A DNA stretch of 64,000 nt. It comes from Bacteroidota bacterium. Lineage in GTDB: Bacteria > Bacteroidota > Ignavibacteria > Kapaibacteriales > UBA2268. Each line of letters begins with the position of its first letter. Within the stretch, counting starts at the first letter, position 1. The translations under genes were made by a program, and so were the position numbers. Below, one piece after another: positions 1-8,473 of the stretch. The notes under the pieces are model-generated. The model ran no database searches. It saw nothing but the letters and a program-made list of their open reading frames with translations, and was not told the DNA's origin. The DNA lies in contig JAJXYC010000020.1 in NCBI GenBank assembly GCA_021780815.1, forward strand, positions 69,046-133,045, given 5' to 3'.

Positions 1-405
1 ATTTCTTTTAATTTTAATAATTTCATAAGCTTCATTAATAATTATTGTTTTTTGTTCTGCTAATTCACGCAAGTCTTTGCCTAAATTATGAACTTTATCT
101 GGGTGATATTCTTTGATTTTTTGATAATATGCTTTTTTTATTTGTTCATTTGTTGAATTACTGTCAATTTCAAGGACTTTATATGCTTCACTTAAAGATA
201 ATTTTTGATTTTGTTGTTGTGTTGTTTTTGAATTATCTGATTTTCCTGTTTTTTCTGCCTTGCTTTTAAAATTATCTTGCGATTGATTTTCGTTATTATA
301 ATTAAGATTATTAATAATATCCTGTAAATCCAAATTATCTATACTTTCTTTATTATTAATTTCAGAGGCTACAAAATTTTTTATTCTATTAAACAACTGT
401 CCCAT
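1..405 (-). CDS. J-domain (DnaJ-like) co-chaperone, C-terminus beyond the window
   Basis: Reverse-strand frame from ATG at 405, open to the window edge (135 codons visible). The first ~65 residues are polar, low-complexity linker rich in Asn, Gln, Lys and Ser. From about residue 77 there is a J-domain: helix II (KKAYYQKIKEY), the diagnostic HPD tripeptide at about residues 107-109, and a following helix (QKTIIINEAYEIIK). J-domains stimulate DnaK ATPase. The J-domain lies distally, as in DjlA-type proteins, not at the N-terminus as in DnaJ, and no Gly/Phe or zinc region is visible. No signal peptide or membrane segment is seen, so it is probably cytoplasmic. Its partner is not shown by the sequence. 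Confidence 0.85.
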   Translation of the reverse strand, partial: MGQLFNRIKNFVASEINNKESIDNLDLQDIINNLNYNNENQSQDNFKSKAEKTGKSDNSKTTQQQNQKLSLSEAYKVLEIDSNSTNEQIKKAYYQKIKEYHPDKVHNLGKDLRELAEQKTIIINEAYEIIKIKRN

Positions 406-513
406 TGTTCTATTTTATTATATTTATATTTTAGACACAAAACCGACTAAAATAGTGTATTAAAAATTATTTTTTTGTAAAAAAATGATTTTTAATAATA
501 AATCGTTAATTTA

Positions 514-521
514 TATATTTG
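514..521 (+). promoter_or_regulatory. TAnnTTTG promoter box
   Basis: Perfect match (TATATTTG) to the Bacteroidota -7 element, 47 nt before the LRR gene. No convincing -33 TTG was picked out. Function is inferred from recurrence of the motif upstream of many genes here. Confidence 0.45.
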
Positions 522-568
522 AATAATGAAAACTAAAAATTTATGTTAATAATTTATAAGGAGGCATA

Positions 569-1498
569 ATGAGTATTGAACCAAGCCTTTCAAAAAAAAT
601 ATTTTATTCATTAAAAGAGGCATTAAGTAATCCGTTAGAAGCTGAAATATTAGATTTGCACTTTAATGACTTATCTAAATTCCCAGAGGAAATACTACAA
701 CTTCAAAATTTAAAAGTACTGCACCTTTACAACAACCAAATAGAACAAATTCCAGCAGAAATTGACAAATTAAAGCAGTTAGAAAAACTTGATATAAGTG
801 GTAATAGATTAAAATCTCTGCCAGATGAGTTAGCAAATTTAACTAATTTAAAAATACTTATTGCAAGTTGGAATTATCTTGAAACTTTGCCTAATAATTT
901 AGGAAATTTGCAACATTTAGAAAAATTAAGCTTAAACAATAATAAAATTTCTCATATCCCCAATTCAATAGGTGATTTGAAAAATTTAAAAGAGCTTATA
1001 TTATCCGAAAATGAATTATCTGCAATCCCAAAATTTATAGGTAGTCTCGAACATTTAGAAAAACTACGCTTATATGAAAACCATTTAGAAGAATTACCTG
1101 ACGAAATTTGTAATTTAAAAAATTTAACAAAACTTGAAATTAATGATAATAATTTAAAATCATTACCACAAAATATTGGTGATTTAAATAATTTAACACG
1201 TTTCAGAGCCTTTAAAAATTTATTAACTGAACTGCCAATATCTATTTGTAAGTTAAATAAATTAGAAAAGATGCTTTTGTATGAAAATGAAATAGAAAAA
1301 TTACCAAAAGAATTCGGTGCTTTAAAATCATTAAAAGAATTAGATTTAAGTTGTAATCTTTTAAAGGAATTACCTGAAAATTTTAATAATCTTAAAAATA
1401 ATATGAAACTTTTAAAACTTTCTAATAACAATTTCCCTGAACCTGTTAAAATTAATTTAAGTAAAGAATTTCAAGATACAAAAATTGACTGGGCATGA
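569..1498 (+). CDS. Leucine-rich repeat protein, cytoplasmic
   Basis: 309 aa made almost wholly of 23-residue leucine-rich repeats of the type LxxLxxLxLxxNxLxxLPxxIxxL. About eleven full copies and a partial twelfth run from residue ~25 to the end. The Ile/Leu-Pro step in nearly every repeat fits the Roco/Shoc2-type bacterial LRR class, a protein-binding solenoid. There is no signal peptide, sorting domain or catalytic domain, so it probably acts inside the cell as an adaptor; its partner is unknown. A strong ribosome site (AAGGAGG, 558-564) sets the ATG start. folC follows 29 nt downstream on the same strand, so co-transcription is likely. Repeat-rich genes of this kind can change length by recombination, but the repeats look diverged enough to be stable. 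Confidence 0.85.
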   Translation: MSIEPSLSKKIFYSLKEALSNPLEAEILDLHFNDLSKFPEEILQLQNLKVLHLYNNQIEQIPAEIDKLKQLEKLDISGNRLKSLPDELANLTNLKILIASWNYLETLPNNLGNLQHLEKLSLNNNKISHIPNSIGDLKNLKELILSENELSAIPKFIGSLEHLEKLRLYENHLEELPDEICNLKNLTKLEINDNNLKSLPQNIGDLNNLTRFRAFKNLLTELPISICKLNKLEKMLLYENEIEKLPKEFGALKSLKELDLSCNLLKELPENFNNLKNNMKLLKLSNNNFPEPVKINLSKEFQDTKIDWA

Positions 1499-1527
1499 GA
1501 TAACAAATAATTTCAGACTTTAATCCA

Positions 1528-2808
1528 ATGAAAAGCAATACAAAAGAAGCAACGTTAAATTGGCTTTATTCACTTCATAGATTTGGAATAAAGCCAGGCT
1601 TGGAAAGAATTTCCGCATTATTGAATTTTTTAGGTAATCCTGAAAAAAAATTTAAATCTATTCACATCACAGGAACTAATGGAAAAGGTACAACAGCTGT
1701 TCATTTCTCCTCTATTTTCAAAGAATCTCATTATAAAACAGCATTATATACATCACCTCATCTTGTTAATTTTAATGAAAGAATTCAAATTAATGGGGAC
1801 CAAATTTCCGATGATGTTCTTGTTTCTTATGCTTCTGATTTAATGAGGTTCCAAGAGAAGTTTAATGCAACTTTTTTTGAACTTACTACGGCAATTGCAT
1901 TTAAATATTTTGCGGAAAACAATGTGGATATTGCTATTGTTGAAGCGGGTATGGGCGGTATCAATGATGCAACAAATGTTTTGAACCCTCTTCTTTCTGT
2001 CATTACTCCAATTAGTTTAGAACATCAAGAGTACCTTGGCAAAACATTACAAGAAATCGCAATAGATAAATCTGGCATCATTAAGCCCAATTCTAAAACT
2101 TTAATTAGCGATGATAATTCAATTTTAAAGCCAATTTTTAGCAATATTGCAACTAAACAAAAAAACACATTAGTTTTTTTAGATGATTGTAAATTAGATA
2201 TACAAAGCAACTTAAATGCTCACTTTGAAAACTTAGTTAAAATAAGTGTAGATGAAGACTTATTTGATTTTAAAACAACTTTTTTAGGTAAACATCAAAT
2301 TCGCAATATTACTGCGGCAATTATAGGCAGTCAATTAATAAAAGATGACTTTCCTTTATCTAAATTTCAACAAATTTTAGGTGTAGAAAATGTATTACAA
2401 AATTTCTTTTTTAAAGGACGATTCCAATTTTTAAGTACTGAACCTTTGCAAATAATTGATGGTGCTCATAACCCAAGTGCTTTTGAAAAATTACTTAATC
2501 AAGTTGAACTTCTAAAAATGCCCAGTAAATTAAATTTAGTATTGGCAATTATGAAAGATAAAGATATTATCAAAATTACTGAATTAATCGCCGATAAATT
2601 TAATTCTTATATTTTAACTAAACCTCAAATTGAGAGAGCCGCTGAACCTGAAATTATCCGTTCTGAATTGTTAAAAAACAATATACCGCAAAATAGGATA
2701 ATTTGTACGAAAAATGTTAATGAAGCTTTATCTGTCGCTAAAAAACTAAACCAAAATACTCTTTTCACAGGTTCTTTTTATCTAATAGGAGAAATTTTAT
2801 CAAATTAA
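1528..2808 (+). CDS. folC: Bifunctional folylpolyglutamate / dihydrofolate synthase
   Basis: 426 aa Mur-ligase-like ATPase that adds glutamate to dihydropteroate and folates in the cytoplasm. The P-loop is seen as TGTNGKGTT (about residues 49-57), followed by the ligase signature SPHLVNFNERIQING and the metal/ATP region VEAGMGGINDATNVL. The C-terminal glutamate-ligase domain begins near FLGKHQIRN and contains IIDGAHNPSAF. Length fits the family. The gene follows the LRR gene by 29 nt. After it lies ~270 nt of AT-rich DNA with no gene. Confidence 0.93.
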   Translation: MKSNTKEATLNWLYSLHRFGIKPGLERISALLNFLGNPEKKFKSIHITGTNGKGTTAVHFSSIFKESHYKTALYTSPHLVNFNERIQINGDQISDDVLVSYASDLMRFQEKFNATFFELTTAIAFKYFAENNVDIAIVEAGMGGINDATNVLNPLLSVITPISLEHQEYLGKTLQEIAIDKSGIIKPNSKTLISDDNSILKPIFSNIATKQKNTLVFLDDCKLDIQSNLNAHFENLVKISVDEDLFDFKTTFLGKHQIRNITAAIIGSQLIKDDFPLSKFQQILGVENVLQNFFFKGRFQFLSTEPLQIIDGAHNPSAFEKLLNQVELLKMPSKLNLVLAIMKDKDIIKITELIADKFNSYILTKPQIERAAEPEIIRSELLKNNIPQNRIICTKNVNEALSVAKKLNQNTLFTGSFYLIGEILSN

Positions 2809-3082
2809 ATTATCAAATTCGAAATAATCACAAAAAATAAATTAACAATCTAGTGTAGGTTATCATTCTTTTGATGCTTATTATTGCTAATCATAACTAA
2901 ATTCTTTTTAAACAAAAAATATAGATAGAAATTTTTGAGAGATACTTCTTATTATTAATTTAAATTCATAATAGTGAAAATTTTTTTTAATATTTAAATT
3001 TTATTTTCTTAAATTTTAGTAATTTACAAATTTGTATATTTTAAAATCAAAGAAAATTAAAATTTTTTTAAGAGGTATATTA

Positions 3083-5209
3083 ATGAAAGTTTATGAAGCG
3101 CAAGACATAAGGAATATCGCCTTCATTGGGAACCAAGGTTCCGGCAAAACTTCTTTGACAGAAGCAATCTTGTTCCAATCAAACATTATCAATAGAAAAG
3201 GTAATGTTGAAGATGGAAATACAGTCAGCGATTTTATTGAAATTGAACACGAAAAAGGTTATTCTATCTTTTCAGCACCGGTATATTTTGAATGGAAAGA
3301 TAAAAAAATCAATATTGTCGATGCTCCTGGTTTGGAAGACTATGTAGGAGAAACTTACAATGCTTTATTTGCCGCTGATGTTGCTGTCATTGTTGTTAAT
3401 GCTGTGAATGGAATCGAATTTGGAACAGATATTTCTGTTCGTAGAACAAAAGAATTGAAAAAGCCAATTGCCTTTTTCCTAAATAAGTTTGACAGTGAAT
3501 CAGTAGATTTTGAAAAATTACTTAATGATATGAAAGATTCTTATGGAGTAAAAGTTGCTCCAGTGCAATATCCTTTAAATCATGGAAATAATTTTAATCA
3601 AATTGTTGATTTATTTAAAATGAAATTATTAACTTTTTCAGCAGATGGCAAATATACTGAATCAGATTTATCTACATCAGAACAATCAAAAGCATCAGGA
3701 TTGAGAAATCAACTGGTTGAATCAATTGCTGAATCTAATGAAGATTTGATGAATAAATATTTTGAAGAAGGAGATTTAACACAAGAAGAACTTACAGTAG
3801 GTTTCAAAAATGCGTTTTTATCTGGTGAAGTATACCCTATATTTTGTGGTTCAGCAAGAACAAATATTGGAGTATCTAGTTTTGTTGATTTTGTTGCAAC
3901 AGGCTTTCCTGCCGCTTCTGATTTTTCATATATTACAGATGATGGCAAAGAAATTCAAGTTGATTCAAAAGCACCTACTTCACTTTATATATGGAAAATG
4001 TATTCTGACCCTAAATTAGGAGATATGGCTTATTTTAAAGTAATTACAGGTAGTATTGCTTCTGGTATGGAATTAGTTAATCATAAAAGAAGTTCGGCTG
4101 AAAGATTTGGTCAAGTTTTTTCTATTCGTGGTAAAAATCGTGATGAATTCCCATCTATTCAAGCTGGTGATATTGCCGCTACTGTGAAATTAAAGAATAC
4201 ACATATTAGCGATACTTTTCATGATAAATTTTTTGATTTAGAATATCCAAAAATTCAATATCCAAAACAAAAAATACGTGTAGCAGTTGTTCCAAAAACA
4301 AAAGGTGAAGAAGAAAAAGTAGGTACAAGTTTGCATCAAATTGCTTTGGAAGATGCTTCAATTGTTGTTGAACACTCTCAAGAATTACGTCAAACTTTAC
4401 TTTTTGCACAAGGCGACCAACAATTACAATTAATCAAATGGCGATTGAGCAATCGTTTCAAAGTTGAAGCTGAATTTATTGAACCACGAGTTCCTTATCG
4501 TGAAACAATTACAAAAGCATCAAGAGCAAGTTATAGACATAAAAAACAAAGCGGTGGTGCTGGTCAATTTGCAGAAGTTCATCTTATTGTTGAACCTTTT
4601 GTTGAAGGTAGCCCTGCTCCTGACGATGTTACCGTTCGTGGTCGTGATTTACAAAGTTTACCTTGGGGTGGAAATCTTGAATATATAAATTGTATCGTTG
4701 GTGGTGTTATTGATGCACGTTTTATGCCTGCTATTTTAAAAGGTATTATGGAGAAAATGGAGTTTGGTCCTTTGACCGGTTCTTTCGTTCGTGATGTGCG
4801 TGTTTATGTTTATGATGGAAAGATGCACCCTGTTGATTCTAATGAAGCCGCTTTCAAGACCGCCGGACGTAATGCTTTCAAAGAAGCTTTCATAAATTCT
4901 GCTCCTAAAATATTGGAGCCTATTTATAATGTTAATATTATTGTCCCTGAACAATACGTTGGCGACATTATGAGTGATTTACCTACTCGCCGTGGAATTA
5001 TCCTTGGTATTGATGTCGATGGAAAAATGCAATATGTTAAAGCTCGTATGCCGCTTGCTGAATTAGACAAATATTATTCTACTTTGAAATCTATTACGCA
5101 AGCTCGGGGTACTTTCACTTATGAATTTTCCGAGTATCAACAAGTACCTCCTAATGTTCAACAAGAACTTATGGATGCTTACAAGAAGCAATCTGAAGAA
5201 GAAGAATAG
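3083..5209 (+). CDS. EF-G-like translational GTPase (FusA paralogue)
   Basis: 708 aa with the full EF-G domain plan: GTPase, OB barrel, two alpha/beta domains around an S5-like domain. G1 reads GNQGSGKTS, not the AHxDxGKTT of true EF-G. G3 is DAPG and G4 NKFD. The effector region lacks the usual ERGITI and reads EHEKGYSIF. This places it with the EF-G-like/EF-G2 group whose role is not settled, so I give no symbol. The start is the ATG at 3083, preceded by AGAGG; an in-frame ATG at 3032 would add 17 unlike-family residues. The C-terminus is acidic (SEEEE). It is followed by a strong terminator and is probably a single-gene unit. Confidence 0.88.
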   Translation: MKVYEAQDIRNIAFIGNQGSGKTSLTEAILFQSNIINRKGNVEDGNTVSDFIEIEHEKGYSIFSAPVYFEWKDKKINIVDAPGLEDYVGETYNALFAADVAVIVVNAVNGIEFGTDISVRRTKELKKPIAFFLNKFDSESVDFEKLLNDMKDSYGVKVAPVQYPLNHGNNFNQIVDLFKMKLLTFSADGKYTESDLSTSEQSKASGLRNQLVESIAESNEDLMNKYFEEGDLTQEELTVGFKNAFLSGEVYPIFCGSARTNIGVSSFVDFVATGFPAASDFSYITDDGKEIQVDSKAPTSLYIWKMYSDPKLGDMAYFKVITGSIASGMELVNHKRSSAERFGQVFSIRGKNRDEFPSIQAGDIAATVKLKNTHISDTFHDKFFDLEYPKIQYPKQKIRVAVVPKTKGEEEKVGTSLHQIALEDASIVVEHSQELRQTLLFAQGDQQLQLIKWRLSNRFKVEAEFIEPRVPYRETITKASRASYRHKKQSGGAGQFAEVHLIVEPFVEGSPAPDDVTVRGRDLQSLPWGGNLEYINCIVGGVIDARFMPAILKGIMEKMEFGPLTGSFVRDVRVYVYDGKMHPVDSNEAAFKTAGRNAFKEAFINSAPKILEPIYNVNIIVPEQYVGDIMSDLPTRRGIILGIDVDGKMQYVKARMPLAELDKYYSTLKSITQARGTFTYEFSEYQQVPPNVQQELMDAYKKQSEEEE

Positions 5210-5246
5210 GTCTTTCAACTTTGCTTTAAATATATATTAACTTTTG

Positions 5247-5294
5247 AACTGTAATTTATGTATATATTCAAAACTTAAATTACAGTTTTTTTTT
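5247..5294 (+). terminator. Rho-independent terminator of the EF-G-like gene
   Basis: Perfect 11-bp inverted repeat (AACTGTAATTT at 5247-5257 and its complement at 5277-5287) with a 19-nt loop, followed by an uninterrupted T-run to 5294. Confidence 0.85.
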
Positions 5295-5396
5295 ATTTGG
5301 TATAATAAGTCAAATTAAAATAAAAAATGGCAAATTATTAAATTCACAAAATATCAAAGTAAGTAAAACGTTGATTGTAAAAGTTCTTTGAAAATT

Positions 5397-5751
5397 GGGG
5401 GTGAAATGGCTTCGACGGGGTGAATGAGGTTATCTGTGGCATACCGAGCTAAACTGGTGTTGCTCGTTAATAAAACCGGTTAATTTTAAATGCCAATGAA
5501 AATTACGCTTTAGCTGCTTAAAAAAAGGCAACTAACATTTTTGATAAGGTTTGCCGACTGGCTTTCTCAAAAGTGTCGCAAATAAATCGGATAGCAAAGC
5601 AATTGGGTTGGTTGCTTTGTAAAACATAAAGACCCAAAATGTATAATCGCTCGTTAACTGGCAAAATTATACATTAACTTAACAGCTAACTATGTATGTA
5701 GAAGCAATAGGTGAAACACTTCGGACCCGGGTTCAACTCCCGGCACCTCCA
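5397..5751 (+). ncRNA. ssrA: Transfer-messenger RNA (tmRNA)
   Basis: The 5' end GGGGGTGAAATGGCTTCGAC and the 3' end with a T-arm (GGGTTCAACTCCCG region) and acceptor strand CACCTCC form the tRNA-like half. The seven-base acceptor stem pairs 5397-5403 with 5744-5750 (one G-U), with discriminator A at 5751. CCA is not encoded. The tag frame runs 5492-5521 and reads A-NENYALAA-stop as ANENYALAA, with the LAA end recognised by ClpXP. tmRNA with SmpB rescues stalled ribosomes and marks the nascent chain for proteolysis. This is a one-piece, not a permuted, tmRNA. Its 3' end borders an accessory patch. Confidence 0.97.
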
Positions 5752-5787
5752 CTATTTCTCTTTATTTTATAAATAGTTACATTTTTG
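5751..5787 (+). terminator. Possible tmRNA terminator
   Basis: ACTATTT at 5751-5757 pairs with AAATAGT at 5771-5777 across a 13-nt loop, followed by TACATTTTTG. The stem is AT-only apart from one pair, so this is weak. A second hairpin-plus-T-run lies at 6018-6046 (TTGCC/GGCAA then eight T). Confidence 0.4.
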
Positions 5788-6133
5788 TGATATTTGTTTT
5801 CTTTTTCGAATTTTTACCAAAAATATGAACTTCCTTGATTATATTATAATATTTATGAATTCTTTTCCCCTTTAAAACACGATTTCCACATGATCTTTAT
5901 ACTCTAATAATTGGTGCAATCTTAACAGTTGTACCACTTAAAAACGCAGGCAATCCGAATGACACCGCACCACCAAGTGCCGTAATGTAAGTTCAATAAA
6001 TTATAAAATCACAATGGTTGCCACTCAAAAGGCAAACATTTTTTTTGGTTAAATTTTAATTTTTTTTCTTTTAAAAAAAATATTTTGTTAATTTGCAATT
6101 TTACATTTTAACAAATTTTAAGCGGAGTTTCTA
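5752..6133. other. Intergenic region after ssrA with a GC-elevated segment
   Basis: 382 nt without a supported gene. Most is AT-rich, but about 5911-5988 is close to half G+C, unlike its surroundings. Short open frames cross it on both strands (plus: ...GAILTVVPLKNAGNPND...; minus: ...ITALGGAVSFGLPAF...), neither with a start signal nor a family I recognise. It could be a remnant of a coding sequence or a conserved non-coding element. No copy of the tmRNA 3' end (attachment repeat) was seen here. Confidence 0.4.
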
Positions 6134-6973
6134 ATGAAAAAAATATCAATACTTATTTTCCTTTTTGTTTTGATTGTAGGCAAAGCAAATGCACAATCAC
6201 TCGATATGTTCAGTGTCGATGATGCTTATACACATTACAAAACAATCCCAAACATAGATAACTACGAGTTAATTATGGTACAAGGAATGGAGATGCCATC
6301 TTCTGGTTTACTTGTAGATTTTGAAACAGGTTATGCAAACAACTGGACTTTTGCAACACGTTCAAAAGATACGTCAGACCACGATATTCATATGTTTATA
6401 TTCTTATCAACTTTTGGAGTTATAATATACCAAGAGCAAACTAATTCAGACAACGATGCCCAACAATCTGTTCCGCTTCTCGAAACACCTTGGTTTGGTT
6501 CGTCTCAATTAACTGAAAAATTTAAAAATTCACCAGAATTAAATCAATACTTACAAGCAAAAGGCAATGATATTACATATAAATATTTTATGCTAAATTG
6601 TATAGATGGTAATTTTCCCGATGGCAAGACCGAAGGAAATGTCTGGTCAATAAGTGAATTGGTTTCCATAAATGATATGGCGACTTGTTCCTTTGACGCA
6701 GAAACGGGCGATAATTTGGGCTGTATAATTAACCCTCCTTTAAGCGTTAAAGAAGTAACACGAAAAATATTAGAGCTTTTCCCAAATCCAACGACAAACG
6801 AATTAAAAATTAAAGAAATTCCCGATGAAGTAACAAAATACGAAATTTACAACCAAATAGGAATAAAAGTAACCGAAGGGATGATTTCCGATGAAATAGA
6901 TGTTTCTACACTTCCTGCAGGCACATATTTCTTGAAAATTGGCAATACACAGAAAAAATTCATAAAAATATAA
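6134..6973 (+). CDS. Secreted protein of unknown function with T9SS sorting domain
   Basis: 279 aa. Residues 1-20 are a signal peptide (MKKISILIFLFVLIVGKANA). The central ~190 residues match no family I recognise. The last ~65 residues are a type A T9SS C-terminal domain: LFPNPTTNELKI, then a Tyr-Glu-Ile-Tyr strand, DVSTLPAGTYFLKI and a terminal KKFIKI. The product should therefore cross the outer membrane by T9SS and be anchored or released. Ribosome site GGAG lies 6 nt before the ATG. It is the first gene after ssrA and is followed by a broken gene, a setting typical of recently acquired DNA. Confidence 0.75.
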   Translation: MKKISILIFLFVLIVGKANAQSLDMFSVDDAYTHYKTIPNIDNYELIMVQGMEMPSSGLLVDFETGYANNWTFATRSKDTSDHDIHMFIFLSTFGVIIYQEQTNSDNDAQQSVPLLETPWFGSSQLTEKFKNSPELNQYLQAKGNDITYKYFMLNCIDGNFPDGKTEGNVWSISELVSINDMATCSFDAETGDNLGCIINPPLSVKEVTRKILELFPNPTTNELKIKEIPDEVTKYEIYNQIGIKVTEGMISDEIDVSTLPAGTYFLKIGNTQKKFIKI

Positions 6974-7066
6974 AACGAAAATAAATCTTTTGAAAATTTT
7001 ATACCAAAGGTTTCAATTTTAAATATAGTAAAAAAATAATTATTTATTAAAAAAAATGAGAAGAAA

Positions 7067-7782
7067 ATGAACAATCAAAATGAAAATTTACAAAACAATT
7101 CTCAATCTACAGAAAAGCAAACAATTTTTTATGGTGGAGCGGGAACATATTACATCGGTTGGGATTACGACAAAATGGAAGCATTCATACTTAACGCAGG
7201 ATACTCGACGATGATATTATAGTAGAATTGCTTGAAAAAAAAATCCCGTTTAGAAGATTTACATAATGATGATATTTATGAATTGGCTTCGCTGTCAAAT
7301 GCAATAGGACCTAGTAAGTTACCAAATACTTTACAATTGCCATCAGGTGAAAAAGTTAGAATAAATTTACCTTCAAATAATAAAGATGAAGGCAAATCTG
7401 ATGCAAAAATATTATTTAAACAATCAAAGAAAGCGATTTTATTTTTTTGCTTGAAGAAATGGGTTACAGTTATAACACTACTTGGAATTCATATAAAAAG
7501 TATATAATACCAATAGATGAAGAATTTATCGACTTGAAAAAAGTATCGTTATATTTTGAGTTAAATGTTTTATGTGAGCTTGATTATAAGGATAACTATA
7601 TGGACGTAACTTTTGATGATGACACTGATTACGAGTATCAAGCATGTATCCTCTATTACAATAATGGCAAAAAACTCATTGAAATTGATATTGAGGATTT
7701 AGTCGAAGAATTAGAAAAGGCAAGTATTGCGTTAAACGACATTAAATCTATAAAAACATTCTTGAACAAAAAGAAAAAATGA
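7067..7782 (+). pseudogene. Frameshifted gene of unknown function
   Basis: Coding character continues across 7067-7782 but in changing frames. Piece 1 (7067-7222) starts MNNQNENLQ and contains YGGAGTYYIGWDYDKMEAF before two stops. A one-base shift near 7205 would continue it as DDDIIVELLEKK. A further shift in the A-run near 7232-7240 joins piece 3 (LEDLHNDDIYELASLSNAIG, to ~7441). A third shift in a run of seven T (7442-7448) joins the last piece (LLEEMGYSYNTTW...KTFLNKKKK), which ends at 7782. Two of the three breaks are in homopolymers, so sequencing error, true decay or programmed slippage are all possible. The protein is hydrophilic and unrecognised. The end overlaps the next ATG (ATGA). 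Confidence 0.6.
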
Positions 7783-8006
7783 ATAACCGTTTTAAAAATT
7801 TTATACCAAAGGCAATTTATTGGTTAATGTATCTTTTATTAGGTAGAGTAATTGTCTTTTATATTAACCAAAATGACAAATTTGCAATAAAGTGTTATTT
7901 TAATTTTAGTGATAAATACTTTTTACTGGAATTTATTGCAGCTATTTTTTCTGCAACTTTTTGGACATACATAATTTTTAAATGGGCAAAGAAAAATAAA
8001 CATTAA
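7779..8006 (+). CDS. Small membrane protein, unknown
   Basis: 75 aa with two predicted membrane segments (about IYWLMYLLLGRVIVFYI and FLLEFIAAIFSATFWTYIIF) separated by a short polar loop, and a basic C-terminus (KWAKKNKH). Its ATG overlaps the stop of the preceding frameshifted gene by four bases (ATGA), which suggests translational coupling and a functional pair before the frameshifts arose. No family is recognised. An immunity or partner role is only a guess from gene size and arrangement. Confidence 0.5.
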   Translation: MNNRFKNFIPKAIYWLMYLLLGRVIVFYINQNDKFAIKCYFNFSDKYFLLEFIAAIFSATFWTYIIFKWAKKNKH

Positions 8007-8473
8007 ATATTTCTTTGAATATATTTAACAAATTTTATATTCTTTTTAATAGAACAAAATTAAAATAGAATTATTCAGACCCTTCTTTATTTAATATTTA
8101 ACCAAATTGAAACTTATGAAAATTTTCTTTAAATAATATATCAATAATATAGATGTAAATGAAGATGAAATTTTCATAAAATTATCCTAACAAAGCAAAT
8201 TAATAGTAAATGACTCTATTAATAAGAATAATTCTGTTTTATTAAACGAACTTTACATATTGCTTTAAAAATTAAATAATAGAAATAATTAATTAATAAA
8301 TATTAATATAATAAAAACAATATAATAAATATAATAAATTAATTATTTTTAATTTTAATATTAAATATTTCTTATTTTTCAATTATATCATATTTATTAT
8401 TTGTAATTTTGTATTAAAATAAATCAACAAAATTAAAATTTATTTGTTTTTATTTCAATAAACTCAGGTAAAA
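8007..8473. other. Long AT-rich intergenic region before hydBAC
   Basis: 467 nt, nearly all A/T from ~8260 on. I see no gene, tRNA or strong hairpin. A perfect TAnnTTTG box lies at 8404-8411. Any further regulatory sites for the hydrogenase operon would be here, but none can be identified by eye. Confidence 0.6.
8404..8411 (+). promoter_or_regulatory. TAnnTTTG promoter box for hydBAC
   Basis: Perfect TAATTTTG, 62 nt before the hydB start. The only candidate promoter recognised for the first hydrogenase operon. Confidence 0.5.

Noticed and set aside
3032-3082. Longer N-terminus for the EF-G-like protein
   Set aside because: The added 17 residues do not match the family, and a ribosome site precedes the ATG at 3083.
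5380-5396. boxA-like sequence (GTTCTTTGAAAA) just before the tmRNA
   Set aside because: It resembles rRNA leader boxA but is short and could be the promoter spacer. No rRNA is adjacent.
5700-5751. A standalone tRNA gene
   Set aside because: The T-arm and acceptor belong to tmRNA; there is no D-arm or anticodon.
7232-7507. A separate gene from the TTG at 7232
   Set aside because: It is the middle piece of a frameshifted gene that continues upstream and downstream in other frames.
5752-8473. Attachment-site duplication of the tmRNA 3' end
   Set aside because: No copy of the T-arm/acceptor sequence was found in this interval, so an integrated element is not demonstrated.
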